From Granulicella sp. (GTDB lineage Bacteria; Acidobacteriota; Terriglobia; Terriglobales; Acidobacteriaceae), in contig DAIDGQ010000045.1 in the NCBI GenBank assembly GCA_027452215.1, positions 1 through 64,000 of the forward strand: a stretch of 64,000 nt of DNA, in the 5' to 3' direction. Shown here in pieces: positions 50,456 to 59,009 of the stretch. Positions within the stretch are counted from its first letter, which is position 1, and every line of letters starts with the position of its first letter. Under the pieces are notes generated by a model. The model did not search any database, was not told where the DNA came from, and was given only the letters and a program-made list of their open reading frames with translations. The position numbers and the translations under genes are program-made.

Positions 50456-52303
50456 TTATGGCGCGGCGTCTCCTGTAGTGTCCCACGGCAGCGTCGCGGG
50501 CGTCGCGGGTGGTGGCTCTGGAATATTCAGCGGTAGAGCGTAAAGGTTTGATTCGCCGAGCCGGATCCAACCCTGCGAGGCGGGGGTCCGGCCAGTCATC
50601 TCGCCGGGATCGAAGGCGGCGACGAGAACTTTGGCACCCTGGGCCTTGAGCACGTTGTCGACCTGCTGGCGGTTGGGCAGGCCCTCGTACTCTGCGAGGA
50701 GGTGCCGTGCGTCGGGGTTGTAGACCTCGGTGAGGACACGGACGTTGGCGAGCCGCATCCAGTAGGGATCGTTGAGGCAGGCGATGGTTCCCATGCAGGC
50801 GATCTCGTCTCCGGAGGCGACGCCGAGGGCGTTGAGGGCCTTGGCCGCGCCGAAGATTTGCGGAGAGTACCAGGCAGCCGGGAGGCCCGCGCTGGACTGG
50901 CTGCGGCGCTCTTCGAGGGCGATGCGAAGGCTTTCGCCGAGGGCGAGGAAGGCCAGCAGCGCGACCATTGCGGTGGCGCTGCGGCGGAGCCACGGAGTGG
51001 CGGTGTCGGAGGCTGTTGACGGCGGCGGGGATTGCAGCGCGGCGAAGAGCGGCAGCATGATCAGCAGGTACGCCAGCGTGACATAGCGCTCTTCGATGTT
51101 GACGAGGCCGTAAATGAACCAGATCGCGAGGCCGAGCGCGAGGGGAGGCAGCCAGTAGGCTTTGTGCCGCCAGTCGCTAAAGCTGAAGCGGGCCCCCGAG
51201 ACCAGCAGCAGCGCCAGCAGAATCAGGGCTTCCGGATGATTGAGCACGTAGCGCAGGCTCAGGATGAGGTTGCGGATATCGCGGTGGATGAGGCGCTTCG
51301 CGTTGAAGATGGGGACGATGCGCTCGTGGAAGTAGGTGGGGTCAAACCACGCCGGGTAGGTTCCCCAGGGCTCAGCGCGATAGCTGTAGATGCCGGGGTG
51401 CGCGAGGAGCTGCTGCTCGGGATGAAGGAGGTGCACGTTGGCCGAGCCGAAGCTGCCAGTCATCCATGGCTCAAGGTGCATCTTGACGGTTCCGCTGACG
51501 TACCACGCGTAGTTGAGGGCACCGGAGTCGCCGAAGTCGAAGTGATGTTTCTGGCGGGAGAGCGCTGCGACGTACGGCCCCGCGACCGCTGCGAAGACCA
51601 CCAGCGCGAGAGCTCCCGCGGCGAGCACGCGGACGGGCTTGCGCCGCTGCAGCCACGCCTGGAAGAGCACCATCAGAGCGATGGTGAGCAGAGCGACGAC
51701 GAAGGCGAAGGACTTGGTGAGATACGCCAGGCCGAAGAAGAGGCCCATCAGCGGAGCGAAGAGGAGGCTCTCGGTCGCGAACGATTGCAGCAGCATCGCG
51801 AAGGCCGCGAGCATGAGGGTCTGGAGCAGAAGGTCGGGACGGATCTTGCCCATCGAGAGCTCCCGCTGCGAGGCGATGACCACGAGCGCGACACCGAGGA
51901 GCCGCAGCGCATTCAGGCCAAGAACCGGGGCGGCGCCGTCGTTCTGATCGGGGCTGGGGGACATGCGCGTGCGGAGTTTATCGAGGGCGGAGACGAAGGC
52001 CAGCATCGCTGCTACGGAGGCGAGGAAGATGACGAAGTTGAGCACGTAGTAGGCGTGCAGCTCGTTCATGCGCGCGACATGGAAGACGCTCTGCGCAAGC
52101 GCCAGGCAGGCGGGGTACAGTGGGTGCCAGTAGGCGTTGACGACGCCCGCCCAGTGCTGCGAGCGCATGAGGTCGGCGATATCCATGTAGGCCATCGCGT
52201 CGCCGTCGACCTGGTAGGGATCGAACTTCGTCGCGAGCCAGGTGATGGGAAGGAGCAGCGCGAGGTAGACCGCCAGGGCGCGGCGCAGGGTTTGCGATCT
52301 CAC
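50456..52303 (-). CDS. Polytopic glycosyltransferase (GT39/PMT-like)
   Basis: 615 residues with about ten TMs. After TM1 (AVYLALLLPITWLATKF) the first periplasmic loop has YQVDGDAMAYMDIADL, with acidic residues where GT39 enzymes keep the catalytic Asp. A C-terminal soluble domain follows (about 480 onward). It likely uses polyprenyl-phosphate sugars from the GT2 enzyme encoded just downstream. It lies after hslU in the same direction, separated by 125 bp of short tandem repeats, so it may be read through from hslVU. Acceptor unknown. Confidence 0.8.
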   Translation of the reverse strand: MRSQTLRRALAVYLALLLPITWLATKFDPYQVDGDAMAYMDIADLMRSQHWAGVVNAYWHPLYPACLALAQSVFHVARMNELHAYYVLNFVIFLASVAAMLAFVSALDKLRTRMSPSPDQNDGAAPVLGLNALRLLGVALVVIASQRELSMGKIRPDLLLQTLMLAAFAMLLQSFATESLLFAPLMGLFFGLAYLTKSFAFVVALLTIALMVLFQAWLQRRKPVRVLAAGALALVVFAAVAGPYVAALSRQKHHFDFGDSGALNYAWYVSGTVKMHLEPWMTGSFGSANVHLLHPEQQLLAHPGIYSYRAEPWGTYPAWFDPTYFHERIVPIFNAKRLIHRDIRNLILSLRYVLNHPEALILLALLLVSGARFSFSDWRHKAYWLPPLALGLAIWFIYGLVNIEERYVTLAYLLIMLPLFAALQSPPPSTASDTATPWLRRSATAMVALLAFLALGESLRIALEERRSQSSAGLPAAWYSPQIFGAAKALNALGVASGDEIACMGTIACLNDPYWMRLANVRVLTEVYNPDARHLLAEYEGLPNRQQVDNVLKAQGAKVLVAAFDPGEMTGRTPASQGWIRLGESNLYALPLNIPEPPPATPATLPWDTTGDAAP

Positions 52304-52393
52304 AGGAATCCTCGTTGCTTGCGGCTCGTCATCGGTGCGGTGGATGGGTCTCTTACAGGATATCGCGGCTGCGGGATTTCGCCGCGGCTACGG

Positions 52394-52433
52394 GATCGCG
52401 CTGCGGGCTACAGGATCGCGCTGCGGGCTACAG
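52394..52433. repeat. 20-bp tandem repeat touching the hslU stop
   Basis: Two exact copies of GGATCGCGCTGCGGGCTACA (52394-52413, 52414-52433), with more degenerate copies on both sides (from about 52358 to the hslU C-terminal codons). The hslU TAG stop lies in the last copy. Confidence 0.8.
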
Positions 52434-54137
52434 AATATAGCGGCTGAGGTCCTGGTTTTTGACGATGCCCGCTACCTGCCTCTGGACATACGCGCGATCG
52501 ATGATGAGGACTCGCTCAGTGGAGGGCTCGCCCGCAGCCGAGTGCACCGTTCGCTCGATGAGCGCGGGCACCTTGTCCGAGATGGGCGAGCCGCCGGCCT
52601 TGACGATGTCAGGAGCCTCGAAGCTGATCTCGTCGAGCACCTTTTCCATGATGGTGTGGAGGCGGCGGGCGCCGATGTTTTCGGTCGTCTCGTTGACCTG
52701 GAACGCGAAGCTGGCCATCTCCTCGAGGGCGTCGGGAGCGAACTCGATCCTGAGGCCCTCGGTCTCAAGCAGAGCGATGGCCTGCTTAGTGAGCGACGCT
52801 CGCGGCTCGGTGAGGATGCGCAGAAAATCTTCGACGGTGAGCGGCAGAAGTTCGACGCGGATAGGAAAGCGGCCCTGCAGCTCGGGGATGAGATCGCTGG
52901 GCTTGGACACATGAAATGCCCCAGCCGCGACGAACAGAATGTGGTCGGTCGCGACCATGCCGTACTTGGTGTTGACAGTGGTTCCCTCGACGATGGGGAG
53001 GATGTCGCGCTGCACTCCTTCGCGGCTGATGTCGGGGCCGTGGCCTCCCTCGCGCCCGGCGATTTTGTCGATCTCGTCGAGGAAGACGATGCCGGAATCT
53101 TCGACTCGCTCGACGGCGATGCGGACGACGTGGTCCATGTCGAGGAGGCGCGATTCTTCTTCCTGGGTGAGGTACTCGAAGGCGTCGACGACCTTCATGG
53201 GACGCTTGCGGGTGCGCTGTCCGAAGACGTTCGCGATCAGGTCCTTGATGCCGTTCTGGTCGATGTCCTCGGGCGAGTTGCTGAGGACTTCAATCTGTGG
53301 CTGGGCGCGGTCGCGGGTCTCGAGCTCGACCATGCGGTCGTCGAGCTTGCCTTCGCGAAATTCCAGCAGCAGGCGCTCGCGGTCGCGGGCTCGCTCGGCA
53401 TCGGTCTTCTCGTTCCGGGCGATGGCCTGCAGAATGGCGGGGGGCAGTACACTGCCTGTCGCTGCATCGCCTGCAGCCTGGTTCTTCGCGGGGTCCTGCG
53501 GGGTTGCGGACGGCTCTTCGCTGCTGCCGGTGGAGAAGGAGATCGAGGGTGCAGCCTTGCCTGAATCGAGCTTCGCTACGAGGGCAGCGTTGAGTTCGGC
53601 AGGTGTTTCGGCTTCTTTCTCCGTGGCGCCTTCGGTGGCGGGCGCGGTCGAGGAAGGACCATCGCCGGAGCCTACGCCCTGCGCCAGGAGGAGATCGATG
53701 AGGCGCTCTTCGGCGGCGAGCTCGGCGCGGTCTTCGACTTCGTCGAGCTTCTCGGCTCGCACCATGTCGATGGCGATGTCGACGAGGTCTCGCACGATCG
53801 ATTCGACGTCGCGGCCAACGTAGCCGACCTCGGTAAACTTGGACGCTTCGACCTTGAGGAACGGGGAGTTGGTGAGCTTCGCGAGCCGCCGGGCGATCTC
53901 GGTTTTGCCGACTCCGGTGGAGCCGATCATGAGGATGTTCTTGGGCATGATCTCTTCGGCGAGATCGGGAGGAAGCTTCTGGCGGCGGGTGCGATTGCGC
54001 AGAGCGACGGCGACGGCTCGCTTGGCCGCGGCCTGGCCGACGACATACTTGTCGAGCTCGGCGACGATCTCTCGCGGCGTCATCTCGTCGAGCGAGAGGG
54101 CCTGGTCTTCGGCGGTTCCTGGGAGATAAATGGCCAT
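52428..54137 (-). CDS. hslU: ATP-dependent protease ATPase subunit HslU, extended I-domain
   Basis: AAA+ unfoldase that feeds substrates to HslV. Walker A GSTGVGKT (72-79), Walker B IVFLDEIDK, sensor region and the C-terminal RYIL that docks into HslV are all present. 569 residues, versus about 443 in E. coli. Most of the excess is at about 155-250 in the I-domain: a Ser/Thr/Ala/Glu/Pro-rich, probably disordered stretch (GPSSTAPATEGATEKEAETP) between AEERLIDLLLAQ and the FREGKLDD helix. That region governs substrate engagement. It starts 3 bp after hslV's stop, so it is a clear hslVU operon. Confidence 0.96.
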   Translation of the reverse strand: MAIYLPGTAEDQALSLDEMTPREIVAELDKYVVGQAAAKRAVAVALRNRTRRQKLPPDLAEEIMPKNILMIGSTGVGKTEIARRLAKLTNSPFLKVEASKFTEVGYVGRDVESIVRDLVDIAIDMVRAEKLDEVEDRAELAAEERLIDLLLAQGVGSGDGPSSTAPATEGATEKEAETPAELNAALVAKLDSGKAAPSISFSTGSSEEPSATPQDPAKNQAAGDAATGSVLPPAILQAIARNEKTDAERARDRERLLLEFREGKLDDRMVELETRDRAQPQIEVLSNSPEDIDQNGIKDLIANVFGQRTRKRPMKVVDAFEYLTQEEESRLLDMDHVVRIAVERVEDSGIVFLDEIDKIAGREGGHGPDISREGVQRDILPIVEGTTVNTKYGMVATDHILFVAAGAFHVSKPSDLIPELQGRFPIRVELLPLTVEDFLRILTEPRASLTKQAIALLETEGLRIEFAPDALEEMASFAFQVNETTENIGARRLHTIMEKVLDEISFEAPDIVKAGGSPISDKVPALIERTVHSAAGEPSTERVLIIDRAYVQRQVAGIVKNQDLSRYIL

Positions 54138-54140
54138 CGA

Positions 54141-54782
54141 CTATTCCGCCTTCAGCTCTTCGATGGTGACGCTCTGGTTGGAGTAGATGCAGATCTCGGC
54201 GGCGATCTTCATGCTGCGTTCGACGATCTCGCGGGCGGACATCGGCGTGTTCTCCATGAGGGCGGTGGCGGCGGCGAGGGCGAAGCTTCCACCGGAGCCG
54301 ATGGTGGCGATGAGGCCGTCCACTTCCCCGGTCTGGCTGTCTCTCACGGCGTCGGGCTCGATGACGTCGCCGTCGCCGGACAGGAGAAACATCTGTTTCG
54401 CGTCGGCGACGATGAGCAGGGCCTGGAGCTGGCGGAGGAGCTTGACGGTGCGCCAGTCCTTGGCGAGTTCGACGGCGGAGCGGCCGAGGTTGCCACCGTA
54501 CTGCTCGAGCTTGGACTCAAAGCGAGTGAAGAGCGAGAAGGCATCGGCGGTGGAGCCAGCGAAGCCAGCAAGAATCTTGTCGTTGTAGAGGCGACGGATC
54601 TTCTTTGCGGAGTGCTTCATGACGGTCGAGCCGAGGGTTACCTGGCCATCGGCTGCCATGACCATCGCGTTGCCGCGACGCACGCAGATGACCGTAGTCG
54701 AGCGCACACGTCGTCCATCGGCAAGATCCAGCGGATGGCCGGCGGCCGTCTCCCGCAGCGTAGTTTTCTTCAGGGTTCGCAC
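54141..54782 (-). CDS. hslV: ATP-dependent protease proteolytic subunit HslV, N-terminally extended
   Basis: Threonine protease of the HslVU complex. The mature enzyme should begin at Thr29 in [51 protein letters not shown] is highly typical. The ORF begins with GTG 54782 and has 28 residues before Thr29, far more than the usual one to four. An in-frame GTG at 54707 would give just MRSTTV. I keep the long form since TATACT ends 5 nt before GTG 54782, consistent with a leaderless start. If right, the propeptide must be removed, as in proteasome beta-subunits. Confidence 0.93.
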   Translation of the reverse strand: MRTLKKTTLRETAAGHPLDLADGRRVRSTTVICVRRGNAMVMAADGQVTLGSTVMKHSAKKIRRLYNDKILAGFAGSTADAFSLFTRFESKLEQYGGNLGRSAVELAKDWRTVKLLRQLQALLIVADAKQMFLLSGDGDVIEPDAVRDSQTGEVDGLIATIGSGGSFALAAATALMENTPMSAREIVERSMKIAAEICIYSNQSVTIEELKAE

Positions 54783-54787
54783 ACTGC

Positions 54788-54793
54788 AGTATA
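54788..54793 (-). promoter_or_regulatory. -10 (TATACT) of the hslVU operon
   Basis: On the minus strand TATACT-GCAGT-GTG. Close to consensus, 5 nt from the hslV GTG; the -35 is weak. It supports a leaderless hslV mRNA, or a 75-nt leader if translation starts at 54707. Confidence 0.5.
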
Positions 54794-54918
54794 TCGCCGC
54801 GAGCCAAATCGGGAATCAGACTGGGAACCTTTGGCCGGCGGAACGCAGCGACACATCACCGCTGGCGGTTGCGCTGGGCTATGCTTTCACTAGCACTGCT
54901 CTTGTTTTACTGAGGCCC

Positions 54919-55404
54919 TTGAAACCGATTCTCCAGCTACTTACGCATGTAATTCACAACCCAAACTTCCGTGGCCAGGACCCGCGACTGATCGGCGGCA
55001 TTGCTGCGGGAGTGGCCGTGGTTGTGGGCGGAGTGTGGTGGTATATCGCTGCACACCGGCTGTCGGCGGAGGAGATTGAGCGCCGCCGCCGCGAGAGTCT
55101 TGCGCTGAACGGAAGGATCACGGACGGGGTGATTCTGGACGCACGGACGCTGGGCAATGAGGACAGCATCTCGCCCACGCCCGATGTGCTGGTCTATAGC
55201 TATAGCGTCGCGGGCCTGACGTATAACTGCGCTCAGGACGTGACGACGCTGGCCAATGAGGTGCTGGGTTTCCGCATCGACCAGCCCGTGCAGGTTCGCT
55301 ACGACCCTCGCAATGCGGGCAACAGCATTATCGTGTCGGAGACGTGGACGGGACTGTGGCTGCGGCCCTCAGGACGCCGCGACGGAACTACTTTATCGCG
55401 GTGA
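54919..55404 (+). CDS. DUF3592-like membrane-anchored protein
   Basis: About 161 residues if started at TTG 54919 (LKPILQLLTHVIHNPNF); the track start (54619) overlaps hslV in antisense and is wrong. One TM (LIGGIAAGVAVVVGGVWWYIA), then a soluble beta-domain with GRITDGVILDARTLG, VLVYSYSVAGLTYNC and QVRYDPRNAGNSIIVSETW, which resembles DUF3592 proteins. Function unknown. The exact start is uncertain, with only a weak GAGG nearby. The 264-bp region after it has no supported gene. Confidence 0.65.
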   Translation: MKPILQLLTHVIHNPNFRGQDPRLIGGIAAGVAVVVGGVWWYIAAHRLSAEEIERRRRESLALNGRITDGVILDARTLGNEDSISPTPDVLVYSYSVAGLTYNCAQDVTTLANEVLGFRIDQPVQVRYDPRNAGNSIIVSETWTGLWLRPSGRRDGTTLSR

Positions 55405-55668
55405 CAGGATCCAGGCGCTTGCCTGCCTTGCGCCCGGCGGCATCCACGATGACGCAAAGAGGAGAGTCCTCTCACAGCATGCGGAGGGTCGTCGCGTACG
55501 CGTTGTGAAGGGGCCCGCTGACCGCCCAAAAGCGGCCAATTGACGCGCACGCGACGTCTCCTGTGTACATCTGATGCCAACGCCCCGCACGGGGTAGGCC
55601 CACTGCTTGTGGAACTCCGGAAGCCGTTGCTGCGTCCAATGCGCATGAGCGAAAACTGTACGACCACG

Positions 55669-56658
55669 ATGACCACCGTTAACCTCGGCTCCACGGGAGC
55701 ACGCGTCTCTCCGCTGTGCCTGGGAATGATGACCTATGGCAGCAAGAAGTGGCGACAGTGGGTGCTGGAAGAGGGCGACGCGCGGCCGATTGTGCGGCGC
55801 GCGGTAGAGGCGGGAATCAACTTTTTCGATACCGCGGATATGTACTCAACCGGAGAGAGCGAGTGCCTTACAGGAAAGCTGCTGCGGGAGTTTCAGCCTC
55901 GCCGCGATGAGCTGGTGATAGCCACCAAGGTCTACAACCCGATGAGCGATTGCCCCAATGATCGCGGGCTCTCGCGCAAACATATCTTCGCGTCCATCGA
56001 TGCCAGCCTGAAGCGGCTGGGCGTGGAGTATGTGGACCTGTATCAGATTCACCGCTTCGATCCGCTGACTCCGATTGAGGAGACCTGCGAGGCGCTGCAT
56101 GACGTGGTGAAGGCCGGCAAGGCGCTATATCTCGGGGCGTCGAGCATGTATGCGTGGCAGTTCCAGAAGATGCTGCAGTTCCAGAAAGAGAACCGGCTGG
56201 CTCGCTTTGTGACGATGCAGAACCACTACAACCTGGTGTATCGCGAGGAAGAGCGCGAGATGATTCCGCTGTGCCTGGACCAGAAGATTGGCTGCATTCC
56301 GTGGAGCCCGCTGGCGAGAGGGTTCCTGACCGGCTCGCGCAAACGCGGCGATGGCAAGACGGAGACGCTGCGAGCCCGCACGGACGACTTCGGCCATGGC
56401 CTGTACTATCGCGATACCGACTTCGACGTCGTAGACCGCGTGATCGAGATCGCCGAGGCACGCAACGCCAAGCCCGCGCAGATCGCGCTGGCATGGATTC
56501 TGTCGAAGCCCGGGGTGACGGCTCCAATCTTTGGAGCGAGTAAGATCTATCAACTGGAGGACGCTCTGAAGGCTCTGCAGCTGAAGCTGACTACAGACGA
56601 GATTGCGCGCCTGGAAGCTCCGTATGAGGCTCACCCGGTGCTTGGCCACAGCTACTAG
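55669..56658 (+). CDS. Aldo/keto reductase
   Basis: 329 residues from ATG 55669 (MTTVNLGSTGARVSPLCLGMM); ATGs at 55639 and 55645 are in frame and possible, none having a good Shine-Dalgarno. TIM-barrel AKR with the catalytic tetrad Asp and Tyr (FFDTADMYSTGESE), Lys (LVIATKVYN) and His (LYQIHRFDPLTP). NADPH-binding C-terminal features include APIFGASKIYQLEDALKAL. YVDLYQIHRFD and GCIPWSPLARGFLTG resemble bacterial YajO/Tas-type reductases. The physiological substrate is not inferable. No operon partner is evident. Confidence 0.93.
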   Translation: MTTVNLGSTGARVSPLCLGMMTYGSKKWRQWVLEEGDARPIVRRAVEAGINFFDTADMYSTGESECLTGKLLREFQPRRDELVIATKVYNPMSDCPNDRGLSRKHIFASIDASLKRLGVEYVDLYQIHRFDPLTPIEETCEALHDVVKAGKALYLGASSMYAWQFQKMLQFQKENRLARFVTMQNHYNLVYREEEREMIPLCLDQKIGCIPWSPLARGFLTGSRKRGDGKTETLRARTDDFGHGLYYRDTDFDVVDRVIEIAEARNAKPAQIALAWILSKPGVTAPIFGASKIYQLEDALKALQLKLTTDEIARLEAPYEAHPVLGHSY

Positions 56659-56814
56659 AGCGGAAAAACTACCTGCCGCATAAACTTCAGTCGTTTGAGC
56701 GAGTTGCCGCATCCAATATCCGGATCCAGCGTCGTCAGGGAAACCGTTGCAGACTTCCATGCGATGCTGGTGCTGGTCTTTGACACGATGCTGGTGCGGA
56801 TACGAAAGAGCTTC

Positions 56815-57216
56815 ATGCAAACGCCGACGAGAACGCATCACCGCTGGAGGACAACGGCGATGCTGTGCGCCGCCGCGGGGCTGATGCTTGGCGCGGTCGG
56901 AGTCGCGCTGGGGTCGGGTCCGGCGCGAGCCCAGAAGATGCCGCAACCCTCCGTTCGTAGCCTCTCCGGAAGCATCCGGGACTCCGGACACGAGCCGATT
57001 CGCAACGCCGTCGTTGAGTTACGCAACACTAACACAGGCGTGGTGATTACCTACATCACAGACGAGAGCGGACGCTACAACTTCAAGCGTCTGGACGGCA
57101 ACGCGGACTATGAAGTGTGGGTGCTGTTCCGCGGCAATCGCTCCCCGACCCGCAGCATCAGCAAGTTCGATAGCCACATGGTGAAGGTCATCGACTTCAT
57201 TGTGCGCACCTACTGA
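56815..57216 (+). CDS. Exported carboxypeptidase-regulatory-like protein
   Basis: 133 residues from ATG 56815 (AAAGAG five to six nt upstream; the ORF-track start 40 codons earlier lacks this). Signal or anchor segment (TTAMLCAAAGLMLGAVGVALG), then a single transthyretin-like domain: RSLSGSIRDSGHEPIRNAVVELRN, TDESGRYNFKRLDGNADYEVWV. Such domains usually act as surface binding or stalk modules. One copy only, no catalytic part. Followed 56 bp later by a CPBP protease in the same direction. Confidence 0.78.
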   Translation: MQTPTRTHHRWRTTAMLCAAAGLMLGAVGVALGSGPARAQKMPQPSVRSLSGSIRDSGHEPIRNAVVELRNTNTGVVITYITDESGRYNFKRLDGNADYEVWVLFRGNRSPTRSISKFDSHMVKVIDFIVRTY

Positions 57217-57272
57217 GCGAGCGGAAGAAGCTGCGGCGGGCTTCGTGATACGGTAGCGATGACTTCCTTGCT

Positions 57273-58025
57273 ATGGCCATGTTCAAGCTGATTCTACTGC
57301 TCGCCCTGTGTCTCGCTACAGCGTGGCGGTTCGTTCGCAACGACTCCGCCGAATATGCTGCGTTCAAGAAGCTGACCCGCACCGCCGACCGGCAGCGGTG
57401 CTACGCGGGCTGGATCGTAAAGAGCTTCGGGTTCTTCTCCGGAGCAACGTTTTTCTGTCTCCTGACGCTGCAGCGGCTGCATGCCCTGCTACAGATGCCG
57501 GACGAATTTTCCCCGCTGACAGAGCGCCTGCAGAGCCTTGTGCCTGCCTCGCAGACTCCGGACAAGGGACTGATCGCCGGAGTGATCTGCGGAGCCTTGA
57601 TTGGCGGCGCGGCGCTGGGCCTCGTGGTGGCGAAGAAGTTCAAACTAAAGCCAGTGACCGTCGGAGACGTTGAGCCGCTGATGCCTCGCAGTGCGGCGGA
57701 GACCGGATGGACAACGCTGCTAGCGCTCAACGCTGGCTTCAGCGAAGAGGTCTTCTTCCGGCTGCTGCTGCCGTTGCTACTGGTGGGGTTGCTGCACAAT
57801 GCGCTATTGGCGTTTGCGCTGGCGACGGTGCTGTTCGGTCTGGTCCACTCCTACCAGGGAGCAGCGGGCGTTGCGGTGACGACGATCCTTGGCGCGGGCC
57901 TCGCGGGCCTCTACCTGTGGACTGGAAACCTTTGGATTGCGATCGCGGTCCATGCGGGGATTGACCTGCTCGGCCTGGTTGTTCGCCCAACGATTACGAG
58001 GATGCTGAGCCGCTCGTCCGCCTAG
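57273..58025 (+). CDS. CPBP-family intramembrane metalloprotease
   Basis: 250 residues with about seven TMs. The CAAX/CPBP motifs are clear: NAGFSEEVFFRLLLPLLL (EExxxR), ATVLFGLVHSYQG (FxxxH) and AIAVHAGIDLLGL. Members cleave or process prenylated proteins in eukaryotes; in bacteria roles include bacteriocin self-immunity and membrane-protein processing. No bacteriocin gene is nearby. The ATG has no strong Shine-Dalgarno. Confidence 0.88.
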   Translation: MAMFKLILLLALCLATAWRFVRNDSAEYAAFKKLTRTADRQRCYAGWIVKSFGFFSGATFFCLLTLQRLHALLQMPDEFSPLTERLQSLVPASQTPDKGLIAGVICGALIGGAALGLVVAKKFKLKPVTVGDVEPLMPRSAAETGWTTLLALNAGFSEEVFFRLLLPLLLVGLLHNALLAFALATVLFGLVHSYQGAAGVAVTTILGAGLAGLYLWTGNLWIAIAVHAGIDLLGLVVRPTITRMLSRSSA

Positions 58026-58052
58026 TCGACGGAACGCGGTAAACTCTCTGAG

Positions 58053-59009
58053 TTGACTACTTATCTCATCACCGGCGTGGCGGGCTTTATTGGCTCGCAC
58101 CTTGCGGACGCTCTGCTCGCACAAGGGCATGGCGTGCGTGGGCTGGATAACTTTGCCACCGGCAAGCGAGGCAACATTCCTGCTGGCGTGGACTTCATCG
58201 AAGCCGATCTAGCCAATGCTGACGCGGTTGCGAGCGCTTGCCTCGGAGTCGATGCGATTCTGCATGAGGGCGCGCTGCCGAGCGTTCCTCGCAGCGTGAA
58301 GGAGCCTCGGCCTAGCCACAACGCTAATCTCGACGGCACATTCAATCTGCTGGAAGGAGCGCGGGCAGCGGGGATCAGGCGTGTCATCTATGCTGCGTCG
58401 AGCTCGGCATATGGCAATCAGCCGGGCTTTCCTCGCGTCGAAACCATGACCCCGCAGCCGATCGCTCCGTACCCCGTGCAGAAGCTTGCGGGCGAGCTCT
58501 ATATGCAGAGCTACGCTCGCGTGTATGGCATGGAGACGGTGTGCCTTCGCTACTTCAATATCTTTGGGCCGAGGCAGGCTCCCGATTCGCCGTACTCCGG
58601 CGTGATCGCGAAGTGGGCGCTACAGATGCTCGAAGGCCAGCAGCCGACGATCCAGGGCGATGGCGAGCAGGGCCGCGACTTCACCTACATTGCCAACGCC
58701 GTGAGCGCGAATCTGCTGGCGCTGAACGCACCCGCGGGGAACGTTGCGGGCCGCGTCTTCAACGTAGCTTGCGGCGAGCGAATCTCGCTGAACGACACCT
58801 ACCGGCTGCTGGCGAAGATCACCGGGTACACCGGAGCTCCGGTCTACACCGAGCCGCGCGCAGGAGATATTCGCAACTCGCTGGCGGACATCTCTGCGGC
58901 GCGAGAGGCCTTCGGCTATGCTCCGGTGGTGAACTTCGAGACCGGGCTGGAGCGGACGGTGGAGTGGTGCCGCACGCAGAGTGCGGCCGCGGAGCTGCCT
59001 CGCGGATGA
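58053..59009 (+). CDS. UDP-N-acetylglucosamine 4-epimerase-like (WbpP/TviC type)
   Basis: 318 residues, extended SDR: GVAGFIGSHLADALL (NAD site), SVKEPRPSHNANLDGTFNLLEGARAAGIRRVIYAASSSAYG and the catalytic PYPVQKLAGE (YxxxK). SVKEP and the wording around RYFNIFGPRQAPDSPYSGVI are typical of enzymes acting on UDP-GlcNAc or its uronate. TTG start at 58053 with TAAACT 7 nt upstream, so it is probably leaderless. It overlaps the next gene by ATGA; that gene is a nucleotide-sugar 6-dehydrogenase, so together they likely make UDP-GalNAcA or a related uronate. Confidence 0.88.
   Translation: MTTYLITGVAGFIGSHLADALLAQGHGVRGLDNFATGKRGNIPAGVDFIEADLANADAVASACLGVDAILHEGALPSVPRSVKEPRPSHNANLDGTFNLLEGARAAGIRRVIYAASSSAYGNQPGFPRVETMTPQPIAPYPVQKLAGELYMQSYARVYGMETVCLRYFNIFGPRQAPDSPYSGVIAKWALQMLEGQQPTIQGDGEQGRDFTYIANAVSANLLALNAPAGNVAGRVFNVACGERISLNDTYRLLAKITGYTGAPVYTEPRAGDIRNSLADISAAREAFGYAPVVNFETGLERTVEWCRTQSAAAELPRG

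Noticed and set aside
55405-55668. A gene in the gap before the aldo/keto reductase (ORF 55299-55694 minus)
   Set aside because: No recognisable domain or start signal, and it overlaps two better supported genes.
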